Shown here piece after piece: positions 24,410 to 35,270 of a DNA stretch of 64,000 bases. The stretch's first letter is position 1. Every line of letters starts with the position of its first letter. The DNA is taken from assembly GCF_029784165.1 (NCBI RefSeq), contig NC_073694.1, forward strand, positions 168,916,118 to 168,980,117. Direction: 5' to 3'. The translations under genes were made by a program, and so were the position numbers. Under the pieces are notes generated by a model. The model made no database searches, had not been told where the DNA came from, and worked only from the letters and a program-made list of their open reading frames with translations. The DNA is from Wyeomyia smithii (taxonomy: Eukaryota; Arthropoda; Insecta; Diptera; Culicidae).

Positions 24410-24890
24410 TGCTTCCAGTTTCAAATTCGTGTTTTGTTTTGTTTCGTTTTTTTCTTCAATTTTTTGGTTTTTGTTTTATGGCTTCAACTATTTTGATTAT
24501 TTTTTCCACTTTTTCATTTCTGGTAGGCCTTCTTTAGTTTTTATTTTCCAATCTCAGTATTCTGATAACATTTTCAGCTTTTGATTGTCTGATTTGTAGC
24601 TCATGGTTTCTGGCTGGTTTTCATTTGAATTTTATGACATTCATTACCTAAATTCTCCTTATTTTGCTTTTCATCAATTTATGTTTATTGATTTCTTTTC
24701 TATTGTGTTTTGAGTTTTATTTCCAGTTTTCATTATGTGTCTTCTATTGTTATTTCTCGATTTTTATATTCTATTTTTGGATTTTTAAACTTTATTTTCT
24801 TATTTCATCTAATTGATGTATTTCTATTTTTTCGTTTCGTGATTTTTTTACCTACTTTAAATATCTCATAACTGCTTTTTTAACTGCCTC
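24410..24890 (+). repeat. T-rich low-complexity tract
   Basis: Built from TTTTATTT, TTTCATTT and TTTTGATT words without a strict period, like 20661-21120. No gene. Confidence 0.65.
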
Positions 24891-24949
24891 AGCCTGAGTA
24901 TCCCGAATCTGCTCACTCTGAAAATAATGAAAGTTTATAACGTCTCAAG

Positions 24950-25190
24950 CGTTCCTGTGAAGTTGGGTGCCCTTAGCCAGCTCGGAAGTGCGTAAAGTCT
25001 TTAAAGACAATGCATTTTTCCCGTTAACAAAGATAGAAGCGATGAACCCGGAGAGTAATTATTACAAGGCCTTTTCACAAAAATGGTTAAAGAGCTATAT
25101 TCTTTCATATTTTTCCAATTTTAGCTCTAGGACAAAACCTGTGTTGACCAATCGATTTAATTTTATAATTTGGCCTATAATATAATTAAT
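24950..25190 (+). repeat. Interspersed repeat carrying a short conserved frame (copy 1)
   Basis: The 24957-25085 stretch aligns with the minus strand of 38290-38480, starting at GTTCCTGTGAA. The shared peptide theme is K/E-x-RKVF-K/R-D, later NP-x-SN. The phrase TTAAAGAGCTAT follows at about 25089. The frame (24967-25185) shows one codon of difference from the other copy. No known domain is recognised; it may be a small piece of a transposon protein. Confidence 0.55.
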
Positions 25191-25499
25191 AGGCATGGTT
25201 TGACTATGTAATGATCGGATCTTCTGAATATTTTTAAGTTATCTGGAAATATTACGACACACACTGGGGATGTGCGACAAGTTAGAGTTCACTATTTCTC
25301 ACAGGATCCGAAATGTAGTGTAAGGGAAAAAAGGTTTCAAGTGAGGGACAGAATAATAACTCTGAGCCTCAACTAAATTAACACCAATTATCTACCGTTA
25401 CTTTTTTCATGTGTCCCCAACAAATCCGAAGTTCTCGAAGCTGCTGCTAAAAATTCACAGACTAAATAATAAAACAAGTGAAGGGTGACTATTCAATTA
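25191..25499. other. AT-rich spacer
   Basis: No recognised content. Confidence 0.4.
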
Positions 25500-28400
25500 A
25501 GCCACCGAACTGACACCTTTTTAAAGTCCGAAATGGCTCCTAATGTCCAAACTTTCGGACAAAGAGTGCCCTTCTGAACTGTCACACTCTCGTTGTTGTT
25601 GGGAACTCTGCCGGTTCGGATGACGACGGTTATCGCCAAGTCCCCCGAGGACGGCCACCACCGCCGGTTCGAGTCCGCCCGGTTTGTAGAGTTTAAAAAC
25701 TACATTACTCAAAAATTATCACCCAACAGCCGCATAAAAACGAGCGGTGGCAACTTAATTAATTACCCGTTTGCTGATGGCTGGCTAGTGGGCAGAGGTG
25801 AGCATACAGGCCGCCGCTGGAAGTCGATGACTCCGGTGAACCGAGCCGACCTTCGGAATCATCCCCAGGGCGGCTTATGGCGACTAGTCTGACGCCGAAA
25901 TCAAAACGACAGTTTTGCAGCGTGTAATGTTGCCACATGTTTAACTGGACTTTACGTGTACTATTTCTAAAAAATATATCGTCGGTAAAAGTAACTAAAA
26001 ACATAGACTATTCCGGAATACTAAAGGTACTCAATCTTGGCTATACTTGACTGAGTCGATTTGATATCGTCGTAACCTATCAAAAAAAAACTATATTTTT
26101 AACAAAAACCTATAAGCTTACGGTACAGAATCTAAGCAGCAAAAATGTACCATTCCTGATAAAATCGCACATGTGGCAACACTGGGCTGGCATCTTCACT
26201 GTGGGAAAACGGGGTGTCACATAAAATCTCCGATTTATTAATTACATACACGGAGGCCAACCAGCATCATTCATGCCAGTGGAGCCGACGAAAGGTGTGG
26301 GTGAAATTATTTAAATTTTATGAATTCCATAAAACGTTTTGAATTATGAACTAATTGAGGTTAATCAAGGGGACCGACACATTCGTGTCGGCCGGTTACC
26401 TGTGTGTCGTACATATGCGTGAGAGTTCGGGCTGAAACGGTTGGAAACGTACCTGAAACGAAGAGAGAAAATAGTAGATTCGATTAGTTGGAAAATTTGA
26501 GACGTTCTGTGCTAAGTGTAAAAACATGATGTCATAATGAAATCGAAATGAAATCTATTTTCACGTGCTGCCGCAAGCGCCGAAGGCGTCAAGCAGAGAA
26601 GCCTACTCAGTCGGGTTTTGCCAGCCTCGGCTCCCACAGCATGCCGAGTGCACGCTCGCAAAGCCGCGGTCTCGGTCTTGGTCGGTCGTTGTGCCTGTTG
26701 TCTGCCGTTTGTTGCAGTAGGCCTAGGCCACCCGAATACGTCCGTCCACCTTCTCTCTTTCGCTCTCCATCATTCGATGCCGTCTGGCTCCGACGCCAGA
26801 CAGAAGGTCCAACGAGAGACGAGCCTACCGACGACGTTCGGGCCGGGTTTTCATTTGTCTGTGGTGTCGTTGGCGTCGGCACGAAATGAGATTTGCTCGA
26901 TTTTTACCGATCGATATTATTAAAGCGGAAGTTATACCCAGGCGGCTCGTATGGCGTGGGTTGGTTTCTCCGTGAAGTTCTAGGTCGAGTATGACTGTGA
27001 AAAAGTGGTGACTGTTAGTAAAGTGCAATTAAATCTGCGCATTCGCGTGTCTGCGCTCGCCAGTATAAATGACAGGTTGACAGATTTGATTGATAAATTA
27101 GGTTCAATTGCTTGAGCGTGCAGCAAAAGTAGGTGAAGGTATAAAAATTCTCACATCCATCCGAAATTGCACAAATGACGATGGCTTTACACAATTTCCT
27201 TGGAAACCATTTTTCACCGCAGCCGAAAATAAACGACGATTGCCGGGCAATAAGTTGTCGTCTTTGTCGAACCACCGCTATTTTGTCGCGCAGAACCTCG
27301 AACCGGCAGCCGGCAGGACATTAGCGTAATGGATTTACATAATTTATCATCATCTGGCACTGACCTGCCGCCCAGGGTTTGCTCCTCGGATCAGCATTCA
27401 TCTTACCACCCCCTCTCCTGACCTGACCGTGTTGCTGAACTTATGGATTCCCTCCGAAAATTTACATTCTACATAGAATTTTTGCCCCGCCGGCCAGCCA
27501 AATTGTCACCGGATAGAGATCAACTGAATAATTCACACTCGAATCGGTGATTGACGAAGGTCTCACGCTTCTCGGCCCCCGGAAGGTCATGAACCCAGAG
27601 CCGCGCGCTGTTGGTGTGGTTTAAAGCTCCAACACCGATAAATTAAGTTGTATTATTATTATTACTTAACGATATAAGCGGGGCTGGGAGAAAAAGTTCG
27701 CATCGTGCATAGACTACTTGTGAATGCAGAACTTGTGCTACTTTGTGCCTCGCCCTACTTCACCCCTCGTCTACCGGATCGAATTAATCGGAAATCTAAA
27801 TGCGATACTCTTGGATCGTGATCGGTTGAAACGCGCTTAGAATCTGATTGAAGAGTATAATAGCACTTGCGGTTCAGGTCGGACCAATCGCGAAGAGTTC
27901 GCTGCGCGATCATGGCCTGTCAATTGTCGCAGACCCAACGTGCCCTGAAAAACGATCTCCACGATAAACAGACGGGTTGGTTTCGGATCGCGTCAGCAGA
28001 GTGACCCCAGCAGTAACGTCTGCTGCTCCTTTCATCAGCCATGATTTATTACCGCTTATTTGTGCATATGTACGTTCCTCAGTTTATGTAATGTTAAACA
28101 TTTGCTTGCAGCCCGACGACAACGGACCGCATCAGGACCGGATCGGTCTCTGCTAAGTATGTCACCGCGGTCGTAAAGAGGTGCAGAATACTTTTATGAC
28201 CATCGTCGCGGTTTCTGCGGTTCTCAATTGCATCCGAACGGCCGGCGATCTTCGCCGGACTTGTATTTTTCGCAGCCTCCAAGAGACCACACGAAACGAA
28301 ATGAAACGAAACGTGAGTCAACTCTGGCCAAGGACTACGTGAGCTGTCACTACTAAACGATGCAATTCGTTGCAGTTCAACCATTCCACACGGGTGCACG

Positions 28401-28920
28401 ATTGCATGACCTCTTGCGGTGGCTCTTATCGGTTTTCCAGCATTACACTCAAGCTGCAGCTATCAGCGTCGGGGGTACACGAAAAAAAATCCCGCGCACC
28501 AATCTCCAATCTAGAGTACAGTACATTGTGGTTGCGAGTGATTCCTTTCGTGCATGCCGAGGTTTATTTTCGTCCCGGCCAGGCCTGGTGATGCAGTCAG
28601 TCAGTCGTGCTTTATCAGCAACCCAAACGAAAGAACCCTACCAGCTAATCGGACCCAAACCGGCCACAAGAAGACATGAGTTTGCACATTGTATGTATGA
28701 AGGAACACAGTTTGGTGCGTATCAGCGTGTTAGCGTGTGTGTTTGTGTGTGTGTATAATTGCACAAAACGACCGAGGTCGTATCAGCCCGGCAAGGGGGT
28801 TATCATCGCTTTACACTGGGTCAGCTGAGATGCAATCGCAACAAGCAGAGCCTTGCGGAGCTTCACTAGGGAATTATGTAATTTGTGGCGTGAAAATCCT
28901 AACAGAAGGTTATTTTTGAT
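25500..28920. other. Low-repeat island 3
   Basis: CpG-rich and without recognisable transposon. It holds one TTAATTAA palindrome (25755) and an interrupted GT run at about 28725-28755. Overlapping open frames on both strands (26548-26889, 26607-26882 minus and 28360-28758) have no recognisable homology and compete with each other, so I do not call genes. Could be a conserved non-coding segment. Confidence 0.45.
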
Positions 28921-29130
28921 TTGGGACTTCTCTTAAAATGCTGAATTGGACGTTATAAAATACTATTCATTAAATCGAAACTTGATTCAGATGTGATTCC
29001 AGCCCAAAAGAATCCAATTTTTTATTGTGGTTTTGTCACAATAATTTTTATGAATGGATCTTACATAAAAAATTTATCAATGTAGAGATTCGAATGAATG
29101 TAATAATCCCGATTACAGAAATACTCATAA

Positions 29131-29475
29131 AAGATGGTACTCGGTTGTTTTTGGTTATTTTCCAGCAACCGAAAGTTGCCACCCTGCACCCTTAAGGTAG
29201 ACTTCAAGCAACTGGACATCATTTAGCTTTAGTAAACACCTATAATAAGTAGTATTTTGCTGTTTTCCAGAACCAGGAAATTGCCATCTCGGACTTCAAA
29301 ATGGCAATAATTCTAGCCTCTGGGTATCATACTGGTTCCAGAAATACCAGACTGGGTGGTATTCGGTCACTCTCGGAAACCGGAAATTGCCATCTTGGAA
29401 TTCAAAGTGGAATCTGGGGCCTTCGATCTTTAGATATCATCCCGGTTCCATAAATACCCATAATTATAGATACTA
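29131..29475 (+). repeat. Degenerate A-type tandem units (copy 2)
   Basis: About three units with the phrases GTGGTATTCGGTCACTCTCG, GAAACCGGAAATTGCCATCT and TTCCAGAAATACC, matching the A array at 33179-33690 in the same orientation. Unit length is about 115-130 bp. Confidence 0.7.
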
Positions 29476-29970
29476 GACCTTATCTTCAGCTCTAATTGAT
29501 CGAAATCGGCGTTCAAAAGGTGGCTCGTCACTTTTTAATAGTAATTTACCCTACACAAATAAAATTGTCCCCATTGGTGACTTATAACGAACTTTCCAAT
29601 CAATTGCTGCAAAACCGAAGGAAATACGTTGAAAAATAAGCGAGTTATAAGCAATTGATTATTACAAGTTCCGATTTCTAACATTCATTCTATATCCTCT
29701 CTTGCCGAAAGACTTATTTCTTCGTCAAGAAAATTGAACAAATAATAAAACAGAAAATCTTTCATACGAGAATTGAGTGAAAACCTATTCTATCTAAGAC
29801 ACATCTTTTTGGGTAAAAGCTAAGATTAAATGGCTCCTGTTCGCCTTTTCAAGTGGTCTTATATAAACAGGACGTACCGTAGCTATTCGCATAAGAGTGT
29901 TAAAATATTTTCTATATAATAAATATGCAACGCTGTCCATATGTCAGCAGTAAATTCAAGATCGTATTAG
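29476..29970. other. AT-rich spacer
   Basis: Contains GAAATACGTTGAAAAATAAG, a phrase I suspect belongs to another interspersed repeat, but I cannot delimit it. Confidence 0.35.
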
Positions 29971-29974
29971 CGGA

Positions 29975-30400
29975 TCGGCATGAAAATTTGTATGTGGGGG
30001 TTTTTAGAGCCGGGGACGGTTATTATGCTGGTTTAAGACCGTTACCATCTCTGGAAGGAAGGGCCCCCATGCAGATTTCTGCATAACTCGAGAACTAATC
30101 AAGCAAATGAAACCAAATTTGACAAATACTGGTTTTTGTAAGTGAGAAATATTTCTACGGTGGTTCGACACCCCTTCCTCTTCTGGAAGGGAGGGGTCCC
30201 GTACAAACAAAACACACATTTCTGCACAACTAAAGATTTCATCAAGTAAATGGAATCAAATTTGACATGAAGAAGTTTTAGGGTGCAAGACATGTCTTCA
30301 TTATAGGTCGATACCCTTCCCTCCCCTGGAAGGAAGGACTTCTATACAAATCAACCACAAATTTCTGCATAGCTCGAGATTAAAAATGGAAATATGGCAT
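29975..30400 (-). repeat. Degenerate B-type tandem units (copy 2)
   Basis: On the minus strand, three units contain TTTGCTTGATTAGTTCTCGA, GCAGAAATNTGTGTTT and CTCCCTTCCAGAAG-type blocks, as at 33735-34190. The outer end carries the same GGTTTTTAGAGCCGGGGACGG-type stretch (trimmed here) as 63050. The open frame 30004-30219 (minus) is a by-product. Confidence 0.7.
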
Positions 30401-30490
30401 GAATCTCGAAATAGATTCAATAACTTACGGCTGGTTAACTCTTTAGTAAAATTGGTTATTTCGGCTAATCGAAACGAAAATTTATTTTCT

Positions 30491-30530
30491 ATTTCCGACG
30501 TTTCAATTTAATATAAAATTTCTTCAAGGT
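30491..30530 (-). repeat. GAAACGTCGG-signature fragment (copy 3)
   Basis: The minus strand reads CCTTGAAGAAATTT, then an AT loop, AAATTGAAACGTCGG. It has the same order of motifs as the inverted-repeat units at 2143 and 60707, but with a weak AT stem and no intact arms. A degraded relative. Confidence 0.5.
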
Positions 30531-30559
30531 TTCTACAAATATGCAAGTTGTTACAAAAT

Positions 30560-31440
30560 ATTCTATAATAAAAAAAACAGTAACAGAAAAGATGTCGTTT
30601 TGTGCCTAATAGCTCTATGCTAACCCTCAACCCTCAACAACGATCAAAGATTGATTTGGGGTTAGCATTCGTTTACTTACTGTAAGCAGGTTGTTAAGGC
30701 AAAAATAATAAATTAAGGACAAATGTTCTAATTAAAAGTTTTACCGTTTATGCATTCGAAATAAAATAAATTTAAGCTTAAAGAAATATATCACAAGGAG
30801 CTAAATTCGTGGTAGTATGCGTTAATATACATAAATTTGATTTTTTTTAATTTTGTATATATTTTCATTTTTTCAAATTTTTTATGTTTTTTTTTCTTTT
30901 ATCCTTTTTTTCTTTTTTTTTATTTTATTCTTTTTCTTTTTTTTCATGAAATACTTAGGAAACGTCTATTATTTCTTTCTGTATAGATTTTCAAAACTTT
31001 CCGTATGGGATGCAATGCTCTGTCAGAAATGTCAAAATAATATTGAAAAATGTCAAAAAAATAAAGTGCCAAAATATTTCATGTTAAAAATGCTGTAAAT
31101 ATTGAAAGGTCTAACAAAAATGACCCAAAATGCCAAAATGTCAGAAAATGTTAACTACGACAAAAAAAAATAAAAATGTCAAAACCTCATAAACATGTGA
31201 AAACAAACAAAATATAACAAAATTGCGAAAATATAAAATGGCGAAATCTTGAAAAAATACAAAACAAGAATCAAAAATGACCAAACTTCAAAATGTAAAA
31301 TAAACCAAAAATTTGCGATATGTCAAAAATGCAAATAAAATTTTAGAAAGTGTCAAAATATGTCAAAAATTGCCAAAGAATGATAAAAAATAACGAACAA
31401 TTTCAGAAATATATATTAATCAAAATCAATATATGAATAA
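30560..31440 (+). repeat. AT-rich spacer and CAAAAATGT-type degenerate satellite
   Basis: After an AT-rich lead with a T-rich tract (30840-30950), about 31010-31430 consists of reiterated ATGTCAAAAAT-like words at roughly 10-13 bp spacing. It resembles the larger A-rich satellite at 57.6-63 kb. Confidence 0.6.
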
Positions 31441-31579
31441 GGAGACATCCATAAACTACGTAACGTTCATAGAGGGGAGGAGGAATTATCCTAGGCGGTT
31501 ACGTTACGTTTTGTTGCATATGGGGAAAATGGGGGTGAAAAAATTGGGTTTTTGCGCTACGTAATTTATGGGTGCCGCC
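31441..31579. mobile_element. Short foldback MITE (CATCCATAAA ends)
   Basis: The left end GACATCCATAAACTACGTAA and the right end, read inward on the minus strand, GGCACCCATAAATTACGTAG are imperfect inverted repeats of about 24 bp around a G-rich 90-bp centre. CATCCATAAATTACGT-type ends occur in many insect genomes. No coding capacity. Confidence 0.7.
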
Positions 31580-31721
31580 TAATACGTCAGAAAAATAGCC
31601 GAAATTTCAAAACACTAATGTCGCTTTTTACGCGGGTTTCTTTACTTTAGTGTATACAATAAAATGTACAAAGAAACGAATATTGTCAAGAGTGTGCAAG
31701 CCATAGAGATATACATGATAT

Positions 31722-31808
31722 TGTAGATTACTCGCTGAATGCGCTAAATGCATTAAGAACGTAGAAGCTCTTTACACAGACTTCAGCAAGGCATTTTATC
31801 GTATTGAT
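31722..31808 (+). pseudogene. Jockey-type reverse-transcriptase fragment, 5' part
   Basis: One frame reads CAKCIKNVEALYTDFSKAFY then RID. NVEALYTDFSKAFxRID is the block containing the first catalytic Asp of Jockey-like reverse transcriptases. It stops abruptly at about 31808, where a different repeat begins. The next block of the same enzyme resumes on the same strand at 34335. Stops lie upstream in this frame, so the copy is dead. Confidence 0.7.
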
Positions 31809-31934
31809 TGCTGTTTTGCCTTTCTCCTAGAAAGGTATAGCAATCACTTGCAAAACTGAAAGTATAAAAGTGCTCCACAGGGCCGAATGGCATATATCAC
31901 TCGACTCAGCTCGACGAGCTGAGCATTTTCTGTA

Positions 31935-31958
31935 TGTGTGTGTGTGTGTGTGTGTGTG
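31935..31958 (+). repeat. TG dinucleotide microsatellite
   Basis: About 12 TG units within the 5' module of the composite repeat. Confidence 0.9.
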
Positions 31959-33178
31959 CAGATTTTTTTCTCACTCACTTTTCTCAGAGGTGGCTGGACC
32001 GATTTTCATGAAATTAATTGCAAATGTAAGGTCTTGTTGCCCCATAAGACCCTATTTAATTTTATTGTAATCGGATTTTCAGTTTAGAGATTATGATTAA
32101 AAATGTCAAAATCATGAAACATCAATATCTCAGAAACTACACAACCGATTTGAACAAAATTGGTCTCAAAAAAACGATCTACCTAGAAAACCCCTCAAGT
32201 TTTGAATTTCATAAAGATTGAACTTCTGGTTCAAAAGTTATGAAAAGAAACGTGTTCTGAAGACTGTTTAATCTCACTCATGTTTCTCAGAGATGGCTGT
32301 ACCGATTTTCATAAAATTAGTGTCAAATGGAAGGTGTTATTGCCCCATAAGACCCTATTGATTTGTTTTGCAATCAGACTATTACTTTGCCTGTTATGTT
32401 CAAAAATGTGAAATCCAGCTATGCAAAGGAACATATTCCTAAGACTTCTCGGACTCACTCACTTTTCTCAGAGATGGCCGACCCGATTTCCACAAAATTA
32501 GTGGTCTAGCTGCCTCAGAAGGCCCTATTGAATTTTACTGTAATCGAACTGTAACTTCATTTGTAATGTGCCGACTTGTGAAAATCACGAAACTTCATTA
32601 TCTCAAAAACTACACAACCGATTTGATTATTATTATCAGATGAGCGGGCTAGTTAAGGGTTAACTGATGAATTATGATTGAACACGTGGTTTCAAACTTT
32701 GGCTGCCCTACACGTTCCCATTTCATTTGATTATAATCGAACTGAAGCAACCGTTATGTATTAAATTGTTAATAAAACAACGAAAGTCTATTATCTCAAA
32801 GATTACATGACTTATTTGAACATAACTAGTGTCATACGAACGAGTCATCTCTCAAACTTACAAATAACAAACTTCATAACAATTTGATATGTGGCTCAAA
32901 AGTCATGGAAAGAAGAGAAATTCAAAGACTATTTAAAACTATACCTGCTTTGATCGATATATGTGGCCTCAACATAATTTAAATGTGTTGTCGTACTATT
33001 TGAACGTTCCAAGTTCATTGATTCCTTGCGGTTTGTTTGAAGTCTGCAAATGCACGACGAATCGGCCATATGATATGATCAAAGTCAAATAACAAATCGT
33101 TTGAAATGATTGGTTTTATCGAAATGACAACATTCTCGTCTTTTGGCTTCTGTACATCGCCTTATTTCTGAATATATT

Positions 33179-33690
33179 CATATTGAGTGGTATTCTGTCA
33201 TTATCAGCAGACTTTCTGGCATCAATCTGACACCGGAAATACCCATATTGGGAGGTATTTTTGGTCGTTTGCCAGAAACTAAAAGTGGTCGTCTTCAAAT
33301 TCAAAATAGTGTCCAGGGTCAATGTTTGGTTTCTATGCATCATCACGTTTACGGAAATATCCATATTGAGTATTATTCGGTCATTTACGACTGTTGCCTA
33401 TAAGTTGCCATCTAGCAATTCAAAATGGTGCCTGAGGTCAATTGTTAGCTCCTTGCATCATTCTGGTTCCAGAGATACTCATATTGGATAGTATTTGTTT
33501 ATTTTAGGCTGTTTTAGGCAGAAACCGGAAGTCGCCATCTTAGAATTTAAAATGCTATCTGTGGTCGTTTTAGCTCCTGTGTATTATTCTAGATCCGGAT
33601 ATTATTATATTGGGTGGAAATCGGCCATTTTCGGTTGTTTTCCAGAAACCGGAAGTTGCCATCTTACAATCCAAAACGTTGTCTGAGGTC
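33179..33690 (+). repeat. A-type tandem array, clearest copy
   Basis: ATATTGGG/ATATTGAG recurs at about 33179, 33245, 33362, 33480 and 33606, giving periods of about 117-126 bp over the last three steps. Each unit carries GAAACCGGAAGTNGCCATCT, then TCAAAATGG, GGTCGAT, TGTGCATCAT and TCCGGANATA themes. Divergence between units is high. Confidence 0.8.
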
Positions 33691-33734
33691 GATAATGGAA
33701 CATATTTGTTACCACTAAAAACATTCACCTGCCA

Positions 33735-34190
33735 GTATGGTTCCATTTAGTTGATTAGTTCGTGAGATGTGCAAAAATTTGTAAATAAACATGTACTTCC
33801 AGAAGAGGGAGGGGCGTCAAACCATTACGTACATATTTGTTACCACTAAAAACATTTACCTGCCAAATTTTGTTCCATTTGGTTGATTAGTTCTCGAGAT
33901 GTGCACAAATTTGTGTTTCATCCAACTATTATGGACATATTAGTTACCCCTTAAAACATCCACATGCCAAATTCGGTTTCATTTGCTTGGTTTACTCTTG
34001 AGTTGTGCAGAAATTTATGTTTCATTTGTATGGGACCCCTCCCTTCCAGAAGAGGGAGGGGTCTCAAACTATCATAGGAACCTTTATCGGCACCAAAAAC
34101 CCCTACATACACATTTTCACGTCGATCGGTTCGGTAGTTTTCGGGCCTATATGGATCAGACAGACAGACAGACTTGACTGCATTTTTATA
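33735..34190 (+). repeat. B-type tandem array, clearest copy
   Basis: TTCCATTTGNTTGATTAGTT recurs at 33741, 33873 and, degraded, 33977. Each is followed by CGAGATGTGCANAAATTTGT and, where complete, CCTCCCTTCCAGAAGAGGGA. The array ends with a GTCGATCGGTTCGGTAGTTT stretch and a CAGA tetranucleotide run. Confidence 0.8.
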
Positions 34191-34334
34191 TGTAAAGATT
34201 ACAAAATCAATATTTTAGAACCTAAAGATTGAATATACATTTATCGGATTGAAGCGTCCTTGTAAATCTATTTTTATAAATAAAAAATTGAATGAGAAAG
34301 GCTGGGTCTGACCGCTAGGTGGATTAAATTAGGT

Positions 34335-34514
34335 TTTTTCAACTCATATTTGACTAACAGGCAAAAAATAATAAAATGTAACGGAAAGAAATCGAAACCT
34401 ATTCAAGCTACTTCAGGTGTCTCCCAAGGCTTCCATTTAGGATCACTTCTTTTTATGTTGTACGTAAACGACATTTCCTTCATCCATGAAATATTCCATG
34501 ACACGTACGCTATG
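34335..34514 (+). pseudogene. Jockey-type reverse-transcriptase fragment, 3' part
   Basis: Sixty uninterrupted codons read FFNSYLTNRQKIIKCNGKKS, KPIQATSGVSQGFHLGSLLF and MLYVNDISFIHEIFHDTYAM. This covers the SYLTNR and GVPQGSHLGPLLF-LYVNDI blocks of Jockey-like enzymes, though P-to-S and P-to-S-like changes mark decay. It follows 31722-31808 in the right order and strand; in the family, only about 20-25 residues separate the two blocks. The catalytic ADD box that should come next is not recognisable. Confidence 0.75.
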
Positions 34515-35270
34515 ATTTGATACATTATATATTAGTTATGTGAGGTCTATCCCAAGTAACACCTGCACCATCAAGTTCTAAATAAGTTGCAAGAAAAACA
34601 TAATGTTATAATCCACTCGTATTGATGTTATATATTAGTATTATAATTTGAAGTTGCATATATATATTACAAATTGTTGTTAAAATTGTCATTTTATGCA
34701 TCAACTCGACGACTTCGAAACCGTAATGTGTTTTCTCTGAATAACCAAAAAATGGGCGAATAAATAGCACGATGGATTCCCATAATCAACATTGCGAAGT
34801 TTCGGCCTAAATCGAAACAGTATTTTAGGATCCTGAGACTGAAGACACAAAATAATTTCTTTTTTAAATTTCTGTAAAGTTTATTAAAAAATACAGGGTG
34901 CGTCATAATTATTGCAACAAAAATGCAAAGTCGATTTGCGGGTCGATATTTATTATGCCTGAAAAAGAAGACGGCGGCCCCTCTTTGAGAGGAATTTCAT
35001 CATCTGTGGTTCTGAATATATGTTTGGAATAATCTTTCGAATTTATTTAAAGGTAAGTTTGGAAATTATAAAACAAAAGTATTTTAATAGCAATACAACA
35101 AAACGGCAGATTTGCACATCTCGAAAAATTAAATTAAAAGAAAGCATTTTCGACTGATAAGGGAGAACCCCCTCAGAGTAGTAAAAATTTACTTCAACAT
35201 TGTAGTAAAAATTTACCAAAAAGTCACGATAAAAATGTGACACTCAAAACATCACAAATCAACATCCTCA
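34515..35270. other. AT-rich spacer with a possible lone Tc1/mariner end
   Basis: Mostly AT-rich. TACAGGGTGCGTCATAATTA at 34892-34911 looks like a Tc1/mariner terminus abutting TA, but I find no partner end (CACCCTGTA) in the window. No gene. Confidence 0.35.

Larger units (their letters stand above)
31810..34330 (+). mobile_element. About 2.5-kb composite culicine repeat inserted in a LINE
   Basis: Opens with TGCCTTTCTCCTAGAAAGG and closes near 34308-34325 with GAGAAAGGCTGGGTCTGACC, so GCCTTTCTC is present as a short inverted terminus. Order inside: a TG microsatellite (31935-31958); three or more copies of a module with CTCACTTTTCTCAGAGATGG, ACCGATTTTCATGAAATTA and CCCCATAAGACCCTAT (about 31970-32600); a link ending in TGGTTTTATCGA (33110-33122); an A array (33179-33690); a B array (33735-34190) ending in CAGACAGACAGAC (34159-34171). 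No transposase or reverse transcriptase lies inside; open frames here are repeat-derived. Confidence 0.7.

Noticed and set aside
27911..28004. A 30-codon ATG frame (MACQLSQTQRALKNDLHDK) as a small protein or first exon
   Set aside because: Too short to judge, with no conserved motif and no clear donor site at its end.
34892..34915. Tc1/mariner terminus TACAGGGTGCGTCATAATTA
   Set aside because: No inverted partner or transposase is present nearby, so the element, if any, cannot be delimited.
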